A stretch of 50,977 nucleotides of DNA from an uncultured Bacteroides sp. (GTDB lineage Bacteria > Bacteroidota > Bacteroidia > Bacteroidales > Bacteroidaceae): contig CASENS010000021.1 of assembly GCA_949289345.1 (NCBI GenBank), positions 1 to 50,977 on the forward strand, given 5' to 3'. Positions 24,711 through 33,269 of this stretch are shown here, in pieces. Made by a program: the position numbers and the translations under genes. Position 1 is the first letter of the stretch; every line of letters starts with the position of its first letter. Below the pieces are notes generated by a model, which was not told where the DNA came from, searched no databases, and saw nothing but the letters and a program-made list of their open reading frames with translations.

Positions 24711-25928
24711 ATGAACCGTATGGAGCAGAAGTTACTAAAAGAATTGGAGGCTGGAGGTAAAAATGCCATCCTAAAGAAAAGGATTATTGCGCACTATATA
24801 TATAATGGTAGTTCTACCATAACTGATTTGGCTAAGGAATTGGACTTGAGCGTACCAACGGTCACCAAGTTTATCAACGAAATGTGTGAGGATGACTATT
24901 TGAATGACTATGGCAAACTGGAAACGAGCAGCGGTCGCCACCCCAATTTATATGGCTTGAATCCGGAATCAGGCTATTTTGTTGGGGTTGACATTAAGAA
25001 GTTCAGCCTTAACATCGGGCTCATCAACTTTAAGGGGGATATGGTGGAAATGAAGGCGGATATTCCTTACAACTTTGAGAATACGTCGGAGGCTTTGGAA
25101 GAGTTGTGCAAGCGTGTGCGTGATTTTACTCAAGAGACCGGTGTGGACGAGAAGAAGATACTGAATATCTGCGTCAATATCTCCGGACGGGTAAATCCGG
25201 ATTCCGGCTATAGTTTCAGCCGTTTCAATTTCTCGGAACATCCGTTGGCTGAAGTCTTGACTGAAAAGATCGGTTATCCGGTATGTATTGATAACGATAC
25301 ACGCGCTATGACTTACGGGGAACATTTGAGAGGTTGTGTAACAGGGGAAAAAGACATCATTTTCGTAAATGTCAGTTGGGGACTGGGTATCGGCATTGTC
25401 ATAGATGGAAAGGTCTATATGGGCAAGTCGGGTTTTTCCGGGGAGTTTGGGCACATCAATGTGTTTGATAATGAAATTCTCTGTCATTGCGGTAAAAAGG
25501 GATGCTTAGAAACGGAAGCGTCCGGTTCGGCTTTGCATCGTATCCTTTTGGAACGCATTGCGGGTGGAGAATGTTCCATTCTTTCCGAAAGGGTCAAGCA
25601 TAAGGAAGAACCGTTGACATTGGACGAAATCATTGATGCCGTGAACAAAGAAGATTTGCTCTGTATAGAGATTGTAGAGGAAATCGGGCAAAAATTAGGA
25701 AGACAAATTGCCGGCCTCATCAGTATCTTTAATCCGGAATTAGTTATTATCGGAGGTGTTTTGTCGCAGACGGGAGATTACATTGTTCAACCTATCAAGA
25801 CCGCAATCAAAAAGTATTCCCTCAATCTGATTAACAAAGACGCTACGGTCGTCATTTCTAAGCTGAAAGACAAAGCCGGTGTGGTTGGGGCTTGTATGTT
25901 GGCGCGGAGCCGGATGTTTGAAGGGTAA
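24711..25928 (+). CDS. ROK-family transcriptional regulator
   Basis: 405 residues. The N-terminal winged helix-turn-helix (about 15-75) contains GSSTITDLAKELDLSVPTVTKFINEM. The ROK sugar-binding domain follows: GVDIKKFSLNIGLINFKG, CIDNDTRAMTYGEHLRG, SWGLGIGIVIDGKVYMGKSGFSGEFGH, and the zinc motif CHCGKKGCLETEASG. ROK regulators of the NagC/NanR type bind amino sugars or their phosphates and repress uptake genes. Divergent placement next to the MFS porter makes it the probable local repressor of PUL 1. The inducer is likely an amino sugar (inference). Confidence 0.9.
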   Translation: MNRMEQKLLKELEAGGKNAILKKRIIAHYIYNGSSTITDLAKELDLSVPTVTKFINEMCEDDYLNDYGKLETSSGRHPNLYGLNPESGYFVGVDIKKFSLNIGLINFKGDMVEMKADIPYNFENTSEALEELCKRVRDFTQETGVDEKKILNICVNISGRVNPDSGYSFSRFNFSEHPLAEVLTEKIGYPVCIDNDTRAMTYGEHLRGCVTGEKDIIFVNVSWGLGIGIVIDGKVYMGKSGFSGEFGHINVFDNEILCHCGKKGCLETEASGSALHRILLERIAGGECSILSERVKHKEEPLTLDEIIDAVNKEDLLCIEIVEEIGQKLGRQIAGLISIFNPELVIIGGVLSQTGDYIVQPIKTAIKKYSLNLINKDATVVISKLKDKAGVVGACMLARSRMFEG

Positions 25929-25981
25929 TCAAACAAGTCCGGTAGCTTCTCCAAATAGCAAGGCTGGTTCTGAACATGAAA

Positions 25982-26013
25982 ACAGTTCAGCAAGAATGAC
26001 CTTGCTGAACTGT
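25982..26013. terminator. Hairpin between ROK gene and acyl-CoA dehydrogenase gene
   Basis: A perfect 13-bp inverted repeat (ACAGTTCAGCAAG at 25982-25994 with 26001-26013) and 6-base loop between two converging genes. It probably ends both transcripts, although no long T tract follows. Confidence 0.7.
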
Positions 26014-26035
26014 GATGGGTGTTAGAATGTGCCTG

Positions 26036-27742
26036 TTACTTGCGGTAGCAAGCCAAATCTTCTTTGTTGAACCCTTGGATGAAGGCGTTGTGCTTTTCTA
26101 TTTCTGCTTCCGCATAGTTTACGTACACTTTGGCAGATTGGCTGAACATTTCGGGAGCACGGGTGGCGTCCTGAATGATGAGGTGGCTCATAACACAGTC
26201 GGCAGCCATCTCGTAGAGTCGGCGGGCCATCAAGTCGTGCAGTTCCTGGTCGCCGGCTTCCTTTACGAAGTTGGTGCAGGTCTCAAACTGGTCGGCCATG
26301 GCTTTCACGCGCTCCAGCAACGGTTTCATTTCCTCACTGCACGGCACTTGCTCATAGTCGCGCAAGATGGCGATGTAGGCTCCGTTGGTTACATAGCGGA
26401 TGGCGGCTACCGTTTGTAGTTGGGTGGTGCCTTCGTAAATGCTGGTGATACGTGCATCGCGGTAGATGCGCTGGCAGGCGTATTCCATCATGAAACCCGA
26501 ACCTCCGTGCACCTGAATGCAGTCGTAGGCATTCTGATTGGCGTATTCAGAGTTCATACCCTTGGCTAAGGGGGTGAAAGCGTCGGCTAGCTTGGCATAC
26601 TTTTTCTGCTCCTGGCGCTCTTCGGGAGTAAGCTTGCGCTCGCGAGCGATGTCATCCAAAGCCTTGTAGATGTCTACGTAGCGGGCTGTCTGATAGAGTA
26701 GGGCGCGTCCGGCATCCAATTTGGCTTTGATGGTACTGAGCATGTCATATACGGCAGGAAACTCGATAATGGCCTTGCCGAACTGCTTGCGGTCTTTGGC
26801 GTAGGCCAATGCTTCGTTGTAGGCTGCTTGACTCAAACCTACCGACTGGGCGGCGATGCCCAAACGAGCGCCGTTCATCAATGCCATGACATATTTGATA
26901 AGACCTAACTTGCGGTCACCGCAAAGTTCGGCACGGGCGTTCTTATACACTAATTCGCAGGTAGGTGAACCATGAATGCCTAATTTGTTCTCAATGCGGC
27001 GTACGTTTACACCTCCGTCGCGCTTGTCGTAGATGAACATGGAGAGGCCGCGACCGTCGCGTGTGCCTTCTTCCGAGCGTGCCAATACGAGATGCAGGTC
27101 AGCGTCGCCGTTGGTGATGAAGCGCTTTACGCCGTTCAGTCGCCAGCATTGGTTGGCTTCGTCGTAGGTAGCTTTCAGCATGACGCTTTGCAGGTCGGAT
27201 CCGGCATCCGGTTCAGTCAAGTCCATGGACATGGTTTCACCGGCGCAGATGCGGGGAATGAAACGGCTGTGTTGGTCTTCGTTTCCGAATTCATAAAGTG
27301 TCTCGATACAGTCCTGCAAAGACCAGATGTTGCCGAAACCGGCATCAGCGGCGGCTACGATTTCAGCGCACATGGTGTATGGTGTAATCGGGAAGTTCAG
27401 ACCTCCGAAGCGACGAGGCATGGTCATACCGTTCAGTCCGGCTTTTACCATGGCGTCGAGGTTCAGTTTCGTACCGCTGGCATATTCCACGCGGCCATTT
27501 GCACAGTGTGGGCCTTCCTGGTCAACGCCTTCGGCATTGGCTGCGATCACTTCACCTGTGATTTCTCCAGTGATTTCCAATACTTTGTCGTATGAGTCAA
27601 GGGCGTCGGCATAGTCTTGCGGCGCATAATCATACTTATCCTTATCTTTATAATTGCGTTCCTTAAGTTCGCAAATGCGTTCCATCATAGGGTTGTTCAG
27701 ATGGTAGCGCAATTCCGGGTGTTCAGTATAAAAGTTTGCCAT
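26036..27742 (-). CDS. Acyl-CoA dehydrogenase
   Basis: A 568-residue flavoenzyme, larger than the short-chain dehydrogenases of about 380 residues because of a C-terminal helical extension. Motifs include MDLTEPDAGSDLQSVMLKA for FAD and substrate binding, RFITNGDADLHLVLAR, KDRKQFGKAIIEFPAVYDML, and RITSIYEGTTQLQ containing the likely catalytic Glu in the position of the medium-chain enzyme. It shares one base with etfA (TAATG), so it is translationally coupled to the electron-transfer flavoprotein that would accept its electrons. Substrate chain length is unknown. Confidence 0.92.
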   Translation of the reverse strand: MANFYTEHPELRYHLNNPMMERICELKERNYKDKDKYDYAPQDYADALDSYDKVLEITGEITGEVIAANAEGVDQEGPHCANGRVEYASGTKLNLDAMVKAGLNGMTMPRRFGGLNFPITPYTMCAEIVAAADAGFGNIWSLQDCIETLYEFGNEDQHSRFIPRICAGETMSMDLTEPDAGSDLQSVMLKATYDEANQCWRLNGVKRFITNGDADLHLVLARSEEGTRDGRGLSMFIYDKRDGGVNVRRIENKLGIHGSPTCELVYKNARAELCGDRKLGLIKYVMALMNGARLGIAAQSVGLSQAAYNEALAYAKDRKQFGKAIIEFPAVYDMLSTIKAKLDAGRALLYQTARYVDIYKALDDIARERKLTPEERQEQKKYAKLADAFTPLAKGMNSEYANQNAYDCIQVHGGSGFMMEYACQRIYRDARITSIYEGTTQLQTVAAIRYVTNGAYIAILRDYEQVPCSEEMKPLLERVKAMADQFETCTNFVKEAGDQELHDLMARRLYEMAADCVMSHLIIQDATRAPEMFSQSAKVYVNYAEAEIEKHNAFIQGFNKEDLACYRK

Positions 27743-28761
27743 TACTTACTATTCTTCTTATAATACTTAATCATTTTCGGAATAACCTCCTCCACCGTAC
27801 CGTTAATTACATAATCTGCAATGGTATTGATGGGAGCGTTCTCGTCATTGTTGATGGAGATGATGATGCCCGCGTCTTGCATGCCGGCGATGTGCTGGAT
27901 TTGTCCGCTGATACCGCAAGCAATGTAGAGTTTGGGGTGAACCGTCACGCCTGTCTGTCCTATCTGACGGTCGTGGTCGCAGAAACCCGCGTCTACGGCG
28001 GCACGGCTTCCACCTACTTCGGCGTGGAGTTCCTTAGCCAGCTCGAACAGCATGTCGAAACCTTCTTTCGACCCCATACCGTATCCTCCGGCCACTACGA
28101 TAGGAGAACCTTTCAGGTTGTGTTTGGCTTTCTCCACATGGCGGTCGATGACTTTTACCACGTAGTCTGTCTCCGGTACATACTTGGCCACATCATGGCG
28201 GATTATTTCGCCTTGGTAGTTTTCGTCCAGGATTTCTTTCTTCATCACTCCTTCACGAACGGTTGCCATCTGCGGGCGGTGTTCGGGATTGACGATGGTG
28301 GCCACGATGTTACCGCCGAAGGCCGGACGGATTTGATAGAGCAGGTTCTTGTAGACGGTTCCGCTCTTCTTGTCTTCATGGTCGCCAATCTCCAGTTGGG
28401 TGCAGTCGGCGGTGAGGCCGCTGGTTAGGGCGGAGGATACGCGCGGGCCGAGGTCGCGGCCGATGACCGTGGCGCCCATCAGGCAGATTTGCGGTTTTTC
28501 CTCTTTGAAGAGGTTGACAAGGATAGAGGTGTGGGGCAGGGAAGTGTAAGGGAAGAGTCCCGGTGCGTCGAACACGTGTACGCGGTCTACGCCGAAAGGC
28601 AATACTTGTTTCTCTACGTCGCCCATGTCAGTGCCGGCGCAGATGGCTTCCAGTTGGCAGCCCAGTTCATTGGCCAGTTTGCGGCCCTTGGTCAGTAGTT
28701 CGAGACTGACGTCGGCTACATGGCGTTCGTCCATCTCACAATATACAAATACATTATTCAT
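27742..28761 (-). CDS. etfA: Electron transfer flavoprotein, alpha subunit
   Basis: 339 residues. The C-terminal FAD-binding domain has the family block GGYGMGSKEGFDML, then EVGGSRAAVDAGFCDHDRQI, GQTGVTVHPKLYIACGISG, IQHIAGM and SINNDENAPI. With the beta subunit it carries electrons from the dehydrogenase encoded next to it. The gene starts 4 bases after the etfB stop. Whether the complex is a classical or an electron-bifurcating ETF cannot be decided by eye. Confidence 0.93.
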   Translation of the reverse strand: MNNVFVYCEMDERHVADVSLELLTKGRKLANELGCQLEAICAGTDMGDVEKQVLPFGVDRVHVFDAPGLFPYTSLPHTSILVNLFKEEKPQICLMGATVIGRDLGPRVSSALTSGLTADCTQLEIGDHEDKKSGTVYKNLLYQIRPAFGGNIVATIVNPEHRPQMATVREGVMKKEILDENYQGEIIRHDVAKYVPETDYVVKVIDRHVEKAKHNLKGSPIVVAGGYGMGSKEGFDMLFELAKELHAEVGGSRAAVDAGFCDHDRQIGQTGVTVHPKLYIACGISGQIQHIAGMQDAGIIISINNDENAPINTIADYVINGTVEEVIPKMIKYYKKNSK

Positions 28762-28765
28762 AGTC

Positions 28766-29653
28766 TTATCCGATAGTGTGGTTTGCCAAAAGTTCTACAA
28801 TCAGGTTCTCTACGTCCGCGTCGCTTCCCGTTAGCGTTTTGCTTTCCTTGGCCTGGAATACGATGTTCTCAATCTTCTTTACCTTGGTGGGCGAACCGGA
28901 CAGGCCACATTGGCGGGTGTCGCCGTTTACGTCGGCCACGCTCCATTCGGTGATGTTCAGGTAGGGGCGTTGTTCGTACAGATTGGCATAGGGCAGGGGA
29001 GTACCTTCCTTGGTCAGTACTGCTTTTTCTTGTCCGCCTAGGGCACGTTTGTATTTCTGCACCAATTTGGCGTTGCGCGGACGGCAGGGAGCTGCACTTC
29101 CGTTTACGGTCAGCACGATGGGCAGCGGACCTTCTACCGTTTCCACACCACCGTCGATGTGGCGTTTTACACGGATGCGTCCGTCTTTCACTTCTTCAAT
29201 CTCTTCCACGTAGGTCACTTGCGGCAATCCTAGTTTTTCGGCTACTTGCGGACCTACTTGTGCCGTGTCTCCGTCAATGGCTTGGCGTCCGCCGATGATG
29301 ATGTCATACTCGCCAATTTTGCGGATAGCTGTAGCCAATGCATACGAAGTTGCCAATGTATCGGCACCTGCAAAGGCACGGTCAGTGAGCAGATAGCCGT
29401 CATCGGCTCCACGATAAAGTCCTTCACGAATAATCTCGGCGGCACGTCCCGGTCCCATGGTCAGCATGGTTACAGTAGAACCCGGATGAGCGTCTTTCAG
29501 CCGGAGCGCTTGTTCCAGTGCATTGAGGTCTTCCGGGTTGAAGATGGCCGGAAGCGCCGCACGGTTGATGGTGCCGTCGGCGTTCATGGCGTCTTTGCCC
29601 ACACAGCGTGTGTCGGGCACTTGCTTCGCCAATACTACAATTTTCAAACTCAT
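28766..29653 (-). CDS. etfB: Electron transfer flavoprotein, beta subunit
   Basis: 295 residues. The N-terminal block IVVLAKQVPDTRCVGKDA and INRAALPAIFNPEDLNALEQ are typical, as are the AMP/FAD-binding GADDGYLLTDRAFAGADTLATS and GRQAIDGDTAQVGPQVAE. It is the first gene of the etfB-etfA-acyl-CoA dehydrogenase operon, with a -7 box 50 bases upstream. Confidence 0.93.
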   Translation of the reverse strand: MSLKIVVLAKQVPDTRCVGKDAMNADGTINRAALPAIFNPEDLNALEQALRLKDAHPGSTVTMLTMGPGRAAEIIREGLYRGADDGYLLTDRAFAGADTLATSYALATAIRKIGEYDIIIGGRQAIDGDTAQVGPQVAEKLGLPQVTYVEEIEEVKDGRIRVKRHIDGGVETVEGPLPIVLTVNGSAAPCRPRNAKLVQKYKRALGGQEKAVLTKEGTPLPYANLYEQRPYLNITEWSVADVNGDTRQCGLSGSPTKVKKIENIVFQAKESKTLTGSDADVENLIVELLANHTIG

Positions 29654-29703
29654 GATATTAATAATTAGGATAAATAATATTCATTATTATATATTGTCGT
29701 GTG

Positions 29704-29711
29704 CAAATTTA
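29704..29711 (-). promoter_or_regulatory. -7 box for the etf operon
   Basis: Minus-strand TAAATTTG, an exact TAnnTTTG element 51 bases from the etfB ATG. CTTG, one base from TTTG, lies 19 bases further upstream (29731-29734). Confidence 0.55.
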
Positions 29712-30166
29712 CGGAAACTGATGGTTTTGGCAAGGAATAGAGACAAAAAATGCACAATTTCGGTCGGAATGGGCAATGAAGGCGGCTCTGATGGCCCATT
29801 CTGCGGTCGGATGCTGTGCGTCAAACGAACAAACTTATACTTTGCGTGGGATGAATTTGTGTATTTTATATTTTATAAGTAAGTGAACTAAATTATTTAT
29901 TTTATCAATGGCAGCCGGGCTGATGGTAGGGTCATATCGCGCGCACGAAATCGAATAGGAGCCTTTGTTTGGCAAAGTATATTCCCTCCACAAACCGTCA
30001 TTATCTGAACGCGGATGTGATTTATCTTGACAATGTGTATTGACATTCCATCACTTTTTATCGGATGGAATGCAAATAAATGTATAAAACGGGCGCCAGT
30101 CCTTTCCATTAACCGGAATAATTCTCGAATATGTCTGATTTGCTGCTGTTTATGCTTTTTGGAAAG

Positions 30167-30267
30167 CACTTAACTGTTTGCTCGGCGACGCTTAACAGTT
30201 TCTTCCGAAATAGTTAAGTATTTCGGGGGTAAACACTTAACTGTTTCGGTAGGAACAGTTAAGTGTT
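30167..30267. repeat. 22-bp-period array, ACTTAAC/GTTAAGT type
   Basis: Cores at 30168 (ACTTAAC), 30190 (GCTTAAC), 30212 (AGTTAAG), 30235 (ACTTAAC) and 30257 (AGTTAAG) are spaced 22, 22, 23 and 22 bases and alternate in orientation. The last two form a perfect 14-bp inverted repeat (AACACTTAACTGTT with AACAGTTAAGTGTT). It lies between the M20 peptidase gene end and the etf promoter. Confidence 0.88.
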
Positions 30268-30355
30268 TTTCCGGTGAAAGTTCGGCGTTTCCCGGTGGAG
30301 GGAAATGTTTTGACAAAAACGGATTCCCGTGTATCATATAAGTAGAACGATTGGC

Positions 30356-31711
30356 TTAACTCTTATATCCCAAGTGAAACTCCACCACGGCTTCGATGCC
30401 TTTGCGCAGGATGTCGAGGGGCATGTTCTCGTTGGGTGAGTGGATGGCATTCGATTCTAATCCGAAGCCCATCAACACGGTTTTTATGCCTAATACTTGC
30501 TCGAAAGTTGCTATGATGGGGATGCTTCCTCCACGGCGTACGGCCAACGGCTTTTTGCCGAAAGCTTTCTCGAAACCTCTCTCGGCCGCTTGGTAGGCCG
30601 GCAGGGTGATGGGACATACATAGCCTTGTCCGCCATGCAGCGGGGTGACCTTTACTTGTACGGTGTCCGGTGCCACGCTATGAAGGTAGTCCGCAAGAAG
30701 TTGTGAAATCTTGTGATGGTCCTGGTGGGGTACCAGCCGGCAGGAGACTTTGGCGTATGCTTTGGATGGAAGTACGGTTTTGGCGCCTTGGCCTGTATAT
30801 CCGCCCCAAATGCCGCATACATCGAACGAAGGGCGGCAACTGTTCCGCTCCAACGTGCTGTATCCTTTTTCTCCGGCCAATGCTTTCACACCGATGGCTT
30901 GTTTGTACTTCTCTTCGTCAAAAGGTATGCGGGCAATCATCTCACGTTCGGCTTGAGGCACTTCCTCTACGTCGTCATAGAAACCTGGCACGGTGATGCG
31001 CCCGTCAGCGTCCGTTACTTGGCTGATGAGGTTGCAAAGTACGTTGATGGGGTTGGCTACCGCTCCGCCAAAATGTCCCGAGTGCAGGTCGCGGTTAGGT
31101 CCGGTCACTTCTATCTCCCAATAAGCCAGGCCGCGCAAGCCGGTGGTCAGTGAGGGCAGGTCGGCACTTAGCATGCTGGTATCCGACACAAGAATGACAT
31201 CCGCTTTCAGCAGTTCCTTATGCTCCCGGCAGAAGGATTCGAGGCTGGGCGAACCTATTTCTTCTTCCCCTTCGAAGATGAACTTCACGTTGTGTGTCAG
31301 CAGGTTGTGCTTGGCCAAGTATTCAAACGCTTTTACCTGGATGAACGATTGTCCTTTGTCATCATCGGCACCGCGCGCCCAAATGTGTCCGTCGCGTACC
31401 TCGGGTTCAAAGGGAGCGCTTTTCCATAACTCCAGAGGTTCCGCAGGCATGACGTCGTAATGGGCATAGACCAAAACGGTTGGGGCTTGCGGGTCGACAG
31501 TTTTCTGTGCGAAAACCATGGGGTTGCCTGCCGAAGGCATCACGTGCGCTTCGTCCGCTCCGGCTTCCAATAATAATTGTCGCCAGCGTTGGGCGCATGC
31601 CAGTATGTCGTCATGGTGCTCAAGATGGGCACTGATGCTGGGGATGCGGATGAGGCTGAACAGTTCGTCCAGCATTCGTGGTTCGTTTTCTTGAATGTAG
31701 TTCTTTATCAT
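30356..31711 (-). CDS. M20-family dipeptidase
   Basis: 451 residues, no signal peptide. This is a di-zinc peptidase of the M20 carnosinase/PepV-like group. Ligands and catalytic residues: [12 protein letters not shown] with the first His and Asp, [11 protein letters not shown] with the bridging Asp, [11 protein letters not shown] with the catalytic Glu pair, VSDTSML, and the last His in [10 protein letters not shown]. It splits dipeptides or small peptides in the cytoplasm. It overlaps aroC by 4 bases (ATGA). A POT peptide transporter gene lies a short distance beyond aroC, which fits peptide use but may be coincidental. Confidence 0.9.
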   Translation of the reverse strand: MIKNYIQENEPRMLDELFSLIRIPSISAHLEHHDDILACAQRWRQLLLEAGADEAHVMPSAGNPMVFAQKTVDPQAPTVLVYAHYDVMPAEPLELWKSAPFEPEVRDGHIWARGADDDKGQSFIQVKAFEYLAKHNLLTHNVKFIFEGEEEIGSPSLESFCREHKELLKADVILVSDTSMLSADLPSLTTGLRGLAYWEIEVTGPNRDLHSGHFGGAVANPINVLCNLISQVTDADGRITVPGFYDDVEEVPQAEREMIARIPFDEEKYKQAIGVKALAGEKGYSTLERNSCRPSFDVCGIWGGYTGQGAKTVLPSKAYAKVSCRLVPHQDHHKISQLLADYLHSVAPDTVQVKVTPLHGGQGYVCPITLPAYQAAERGFEKAFGKKPLAVRRGGSIPIIATFEQVLGIKTVLMGFGLESNAIHSPNENMPLDILRKGIEAVVEFHLGYKS

Positions 31712-32784
31712 AGTTGTGTCGTTCTGTCAATTAAGTAAAAGTCTAATAGGGTCAGTGCGGCCATGGCTTCTACGATGGGCACAGCACGGGGCAATACACA
31801 GGGGTCGTGACGTCCACGGGCTTTTAAGGTAGTGTCTCGTCCGTCAATGTTCACCGTGTGTTGCTCCATCAGTACTGTAGCTACCGGCTTAAAGGCGACA
31901 CGGAAGTAAATGTCTTGTCCGTTGCTGATGCCGCCTTGTATGCCGCCGGAGTGGTTGGTGTGTGTGGTGATGCGTCCGGCGTTGTTGTAGAATACATCAT
32001 TCTGCTCCGATCCTTTCATTTTCAATCCTTTGAAGCCGTCTCCGTATTCGAAAGCCTTTGCGGCATTGATGCTGAGCATACCTGCCGCCAATGCCGATTG
32101 CAGCTTGCCGAACACCGGCTGGCCCAGTCCCACAGGGCATCCTGTAATGACACAGGTCACTACGCCTCCTATTGTGTCGCCTTCTTCCTTCACCTTTATT
32201 ATGTATGCTTCCATTTCTTTTGCCTTGTCAGGGTCGGGGCATCGCACAGGGTTGCTTTCCGCGAGGCTCAGGTCGTAGGCGCTGTAGTTCTCATCCAAAC
32301 GGATGGGACCTACTTGGGATGTGTAGGCGGTGATGTATATGCCCAACTGTTTCAGTGCCAGCTTGGCCAAAGCACCGGCCACTACCCGTGCGATGGTTTC
32401 GCGTGCAGAGGAACGCCCTCCGCCCCGATAGTCACGTATGCCGTATTTCTGCTTGTAGGTGTAGTCGGCATGGGACGGGCGATACACGCTTTGCATCTCG
32501 CTGTAGTCGCTGTAACGCTGGTTGTGGTTCCATACGATAAATCCGATGGGGCATCCGGTGGATTTCCCTTCGAAGACGCCCGACAGGAACTCCACTTCGT
32601 CTTTTTCTTGACGTGATGTGGTGATGTCCGACTGTCCGGGACGACGTCGGTTCAGTTCGTTTTGAACAAAATCCATATCGATGGTGATGCCTGCCGGAAA
32701 TCCGTCCAATACACCGCCAATGCCTTTCCCGTGCGACTCGCCGAAGCTGGTCAGACGTACAATGTTTCCAAATGAGTTGAACAT
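31708..32784 (-). CDS. aroC: Chorismate synthase
   Basis: 358 residues. Forms chorismate from 5-enolpyruvylshikimate-3-phosphate using reduced FMN, the last common step for aromatic compounds. Signatures: [20 protein letters not shown] at the start, [52 protein letters not shown], and [16 protein letters not shown]. The start is the ATG at 32784; the frame can be extended two codons to a TTG. The M20 dipeptidase gene follows with a 4-base overlap. Confidence 0.95.
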   Translation of the reverse strand: MFNSFGNIVRLTSFGESHGKGIGGVLDGFPAGITIDMDFVQNELNRRRPGQSDITTSRQEKDEVEFLSGVFEGKSTGCPIGFIVWNHNQRYSDYSEMQSVYRPSHADYTYKQKYGIRDYRGGGRSSARETIARVVAGALAKLALKQLGIYITAYTSQVGPIRLDENYSAYDLSLAESNPVRCPDPDKAKEMEAYIIKVKEEGDTIGGVVTCVITGCPVGLGQPVFGKLQSALAAGMLSINAAKAFEYGDGFKGLKMKGSEQNDVFYNNAGRITTHTNHSGGIQGGISNGQDIYFRVAFKPVATVLMEQHTVNIDGRDTTLKARGRHDPCVLPRAVPIVEAMAALTLLDFYLIDRTTQL

Positions 32785-32927
32785 AATCAATTTGCTTTAA
32801 AAGTTTGTGAATGAGATTTATAGGCTTCCTCAATGCTGTAGGATTGCTATTTTAACTCTAAAGATAAGGATTATTTTTGAAAAAACGCATGTACGGATAA
32901 GAAAATCGGGAAAAAGTTGCCGTAAAT

Positions 32928-33015
32928 GAAGCTATGCTTCAATCGTTATAGAAGTAAGTTGAAATAGGCATAGAAGCAAGTTGAAATGGTTGTTGCAGCT
33001 TGCTTACTTTGCTTC
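32928..33015. repeat. 22-23-bp-period array, GAAGC/GCTTC type
   Basis: Units start at 32928 (GAAGC-TAT-GCTTC, a palindrome), 32951 (GAAGTAAGTTGAAAT), 32973 (GAAGCAAGTTGAAAT) and 32995 (GCAGCTTGCTTACTTTGCTTC), spaced 23, 22 and 22 bases. The two middle units are near-identical direct repeats (ATAGAAG-AAGTTGAAAT). The last unit carries the inverted form. Confidence 0.8.
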
Positions 33016-33187
33016 CCGTCCTATGCTTGGCAATTTGCGGACATTCATTTGTTTTTATTGCGGTTTCCTTGAATGCACAAGGATGTCGGGTGTGTGAGCA
33101 GCCGTAAGTTATTCACTTGGAAAGTAGTAAACATACCCTTTGGGGCCGCCTTGACGATGTATAGGATTTAGAAACATTTTTCTGTGA

Positions 33188-33222
33188 TTTGCTCAGTATC
33201 TCACTTTTTTGTATTACCTTTG
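33188..33222 (+). promoter_or_regulatory. Promoter of the POT transporter gene
   Basis: TTTG at 33188-33191 and TACCTTTG at 33215-33222, with a spacer of 23 bases, slightly longer than usual. The -7 box is exact and lies 47 bases before the ATG at 33270, which argues against the ATG at 33189 as start. Confidence 0.5.
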
Positions 33223-33269
33223 CTTTCCAAATAAACATTATTCATTCATTAAAAAAATTATCTGATAGT

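Larger units (their letters stand above)
29654..30355. other. 702-base intergenic region
   Basis: It holds the etf promoter box near 29704 and a 22-bp-period palindromic array at 30167-30267. I see no convincing gene: a 90-codon minus-strand frame at 29897-30169 has no recognisable domain and no family resemblance. No RNA gene was recognised. Confidence 0.6.
32785..33269. other. 485-base divergent intergenic region
   Basis: Located between aroC (minus) and the POT transporter (plus). It contains a 22-23-bp-period repeat array (32928-33015) and the POT promoter (33188-33222). No gene or RNA was recognised, and no clear minus-strand -7 box was found for aroC. Confidence 0.6.

Noticed and set aside
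29897-30169. 90-codon minus-strand open frame in the region upstream of etfB
   Set aside because: No recognisable domain, no ribosome-binding or promoter signal, and composition unlike neighbouring genes.
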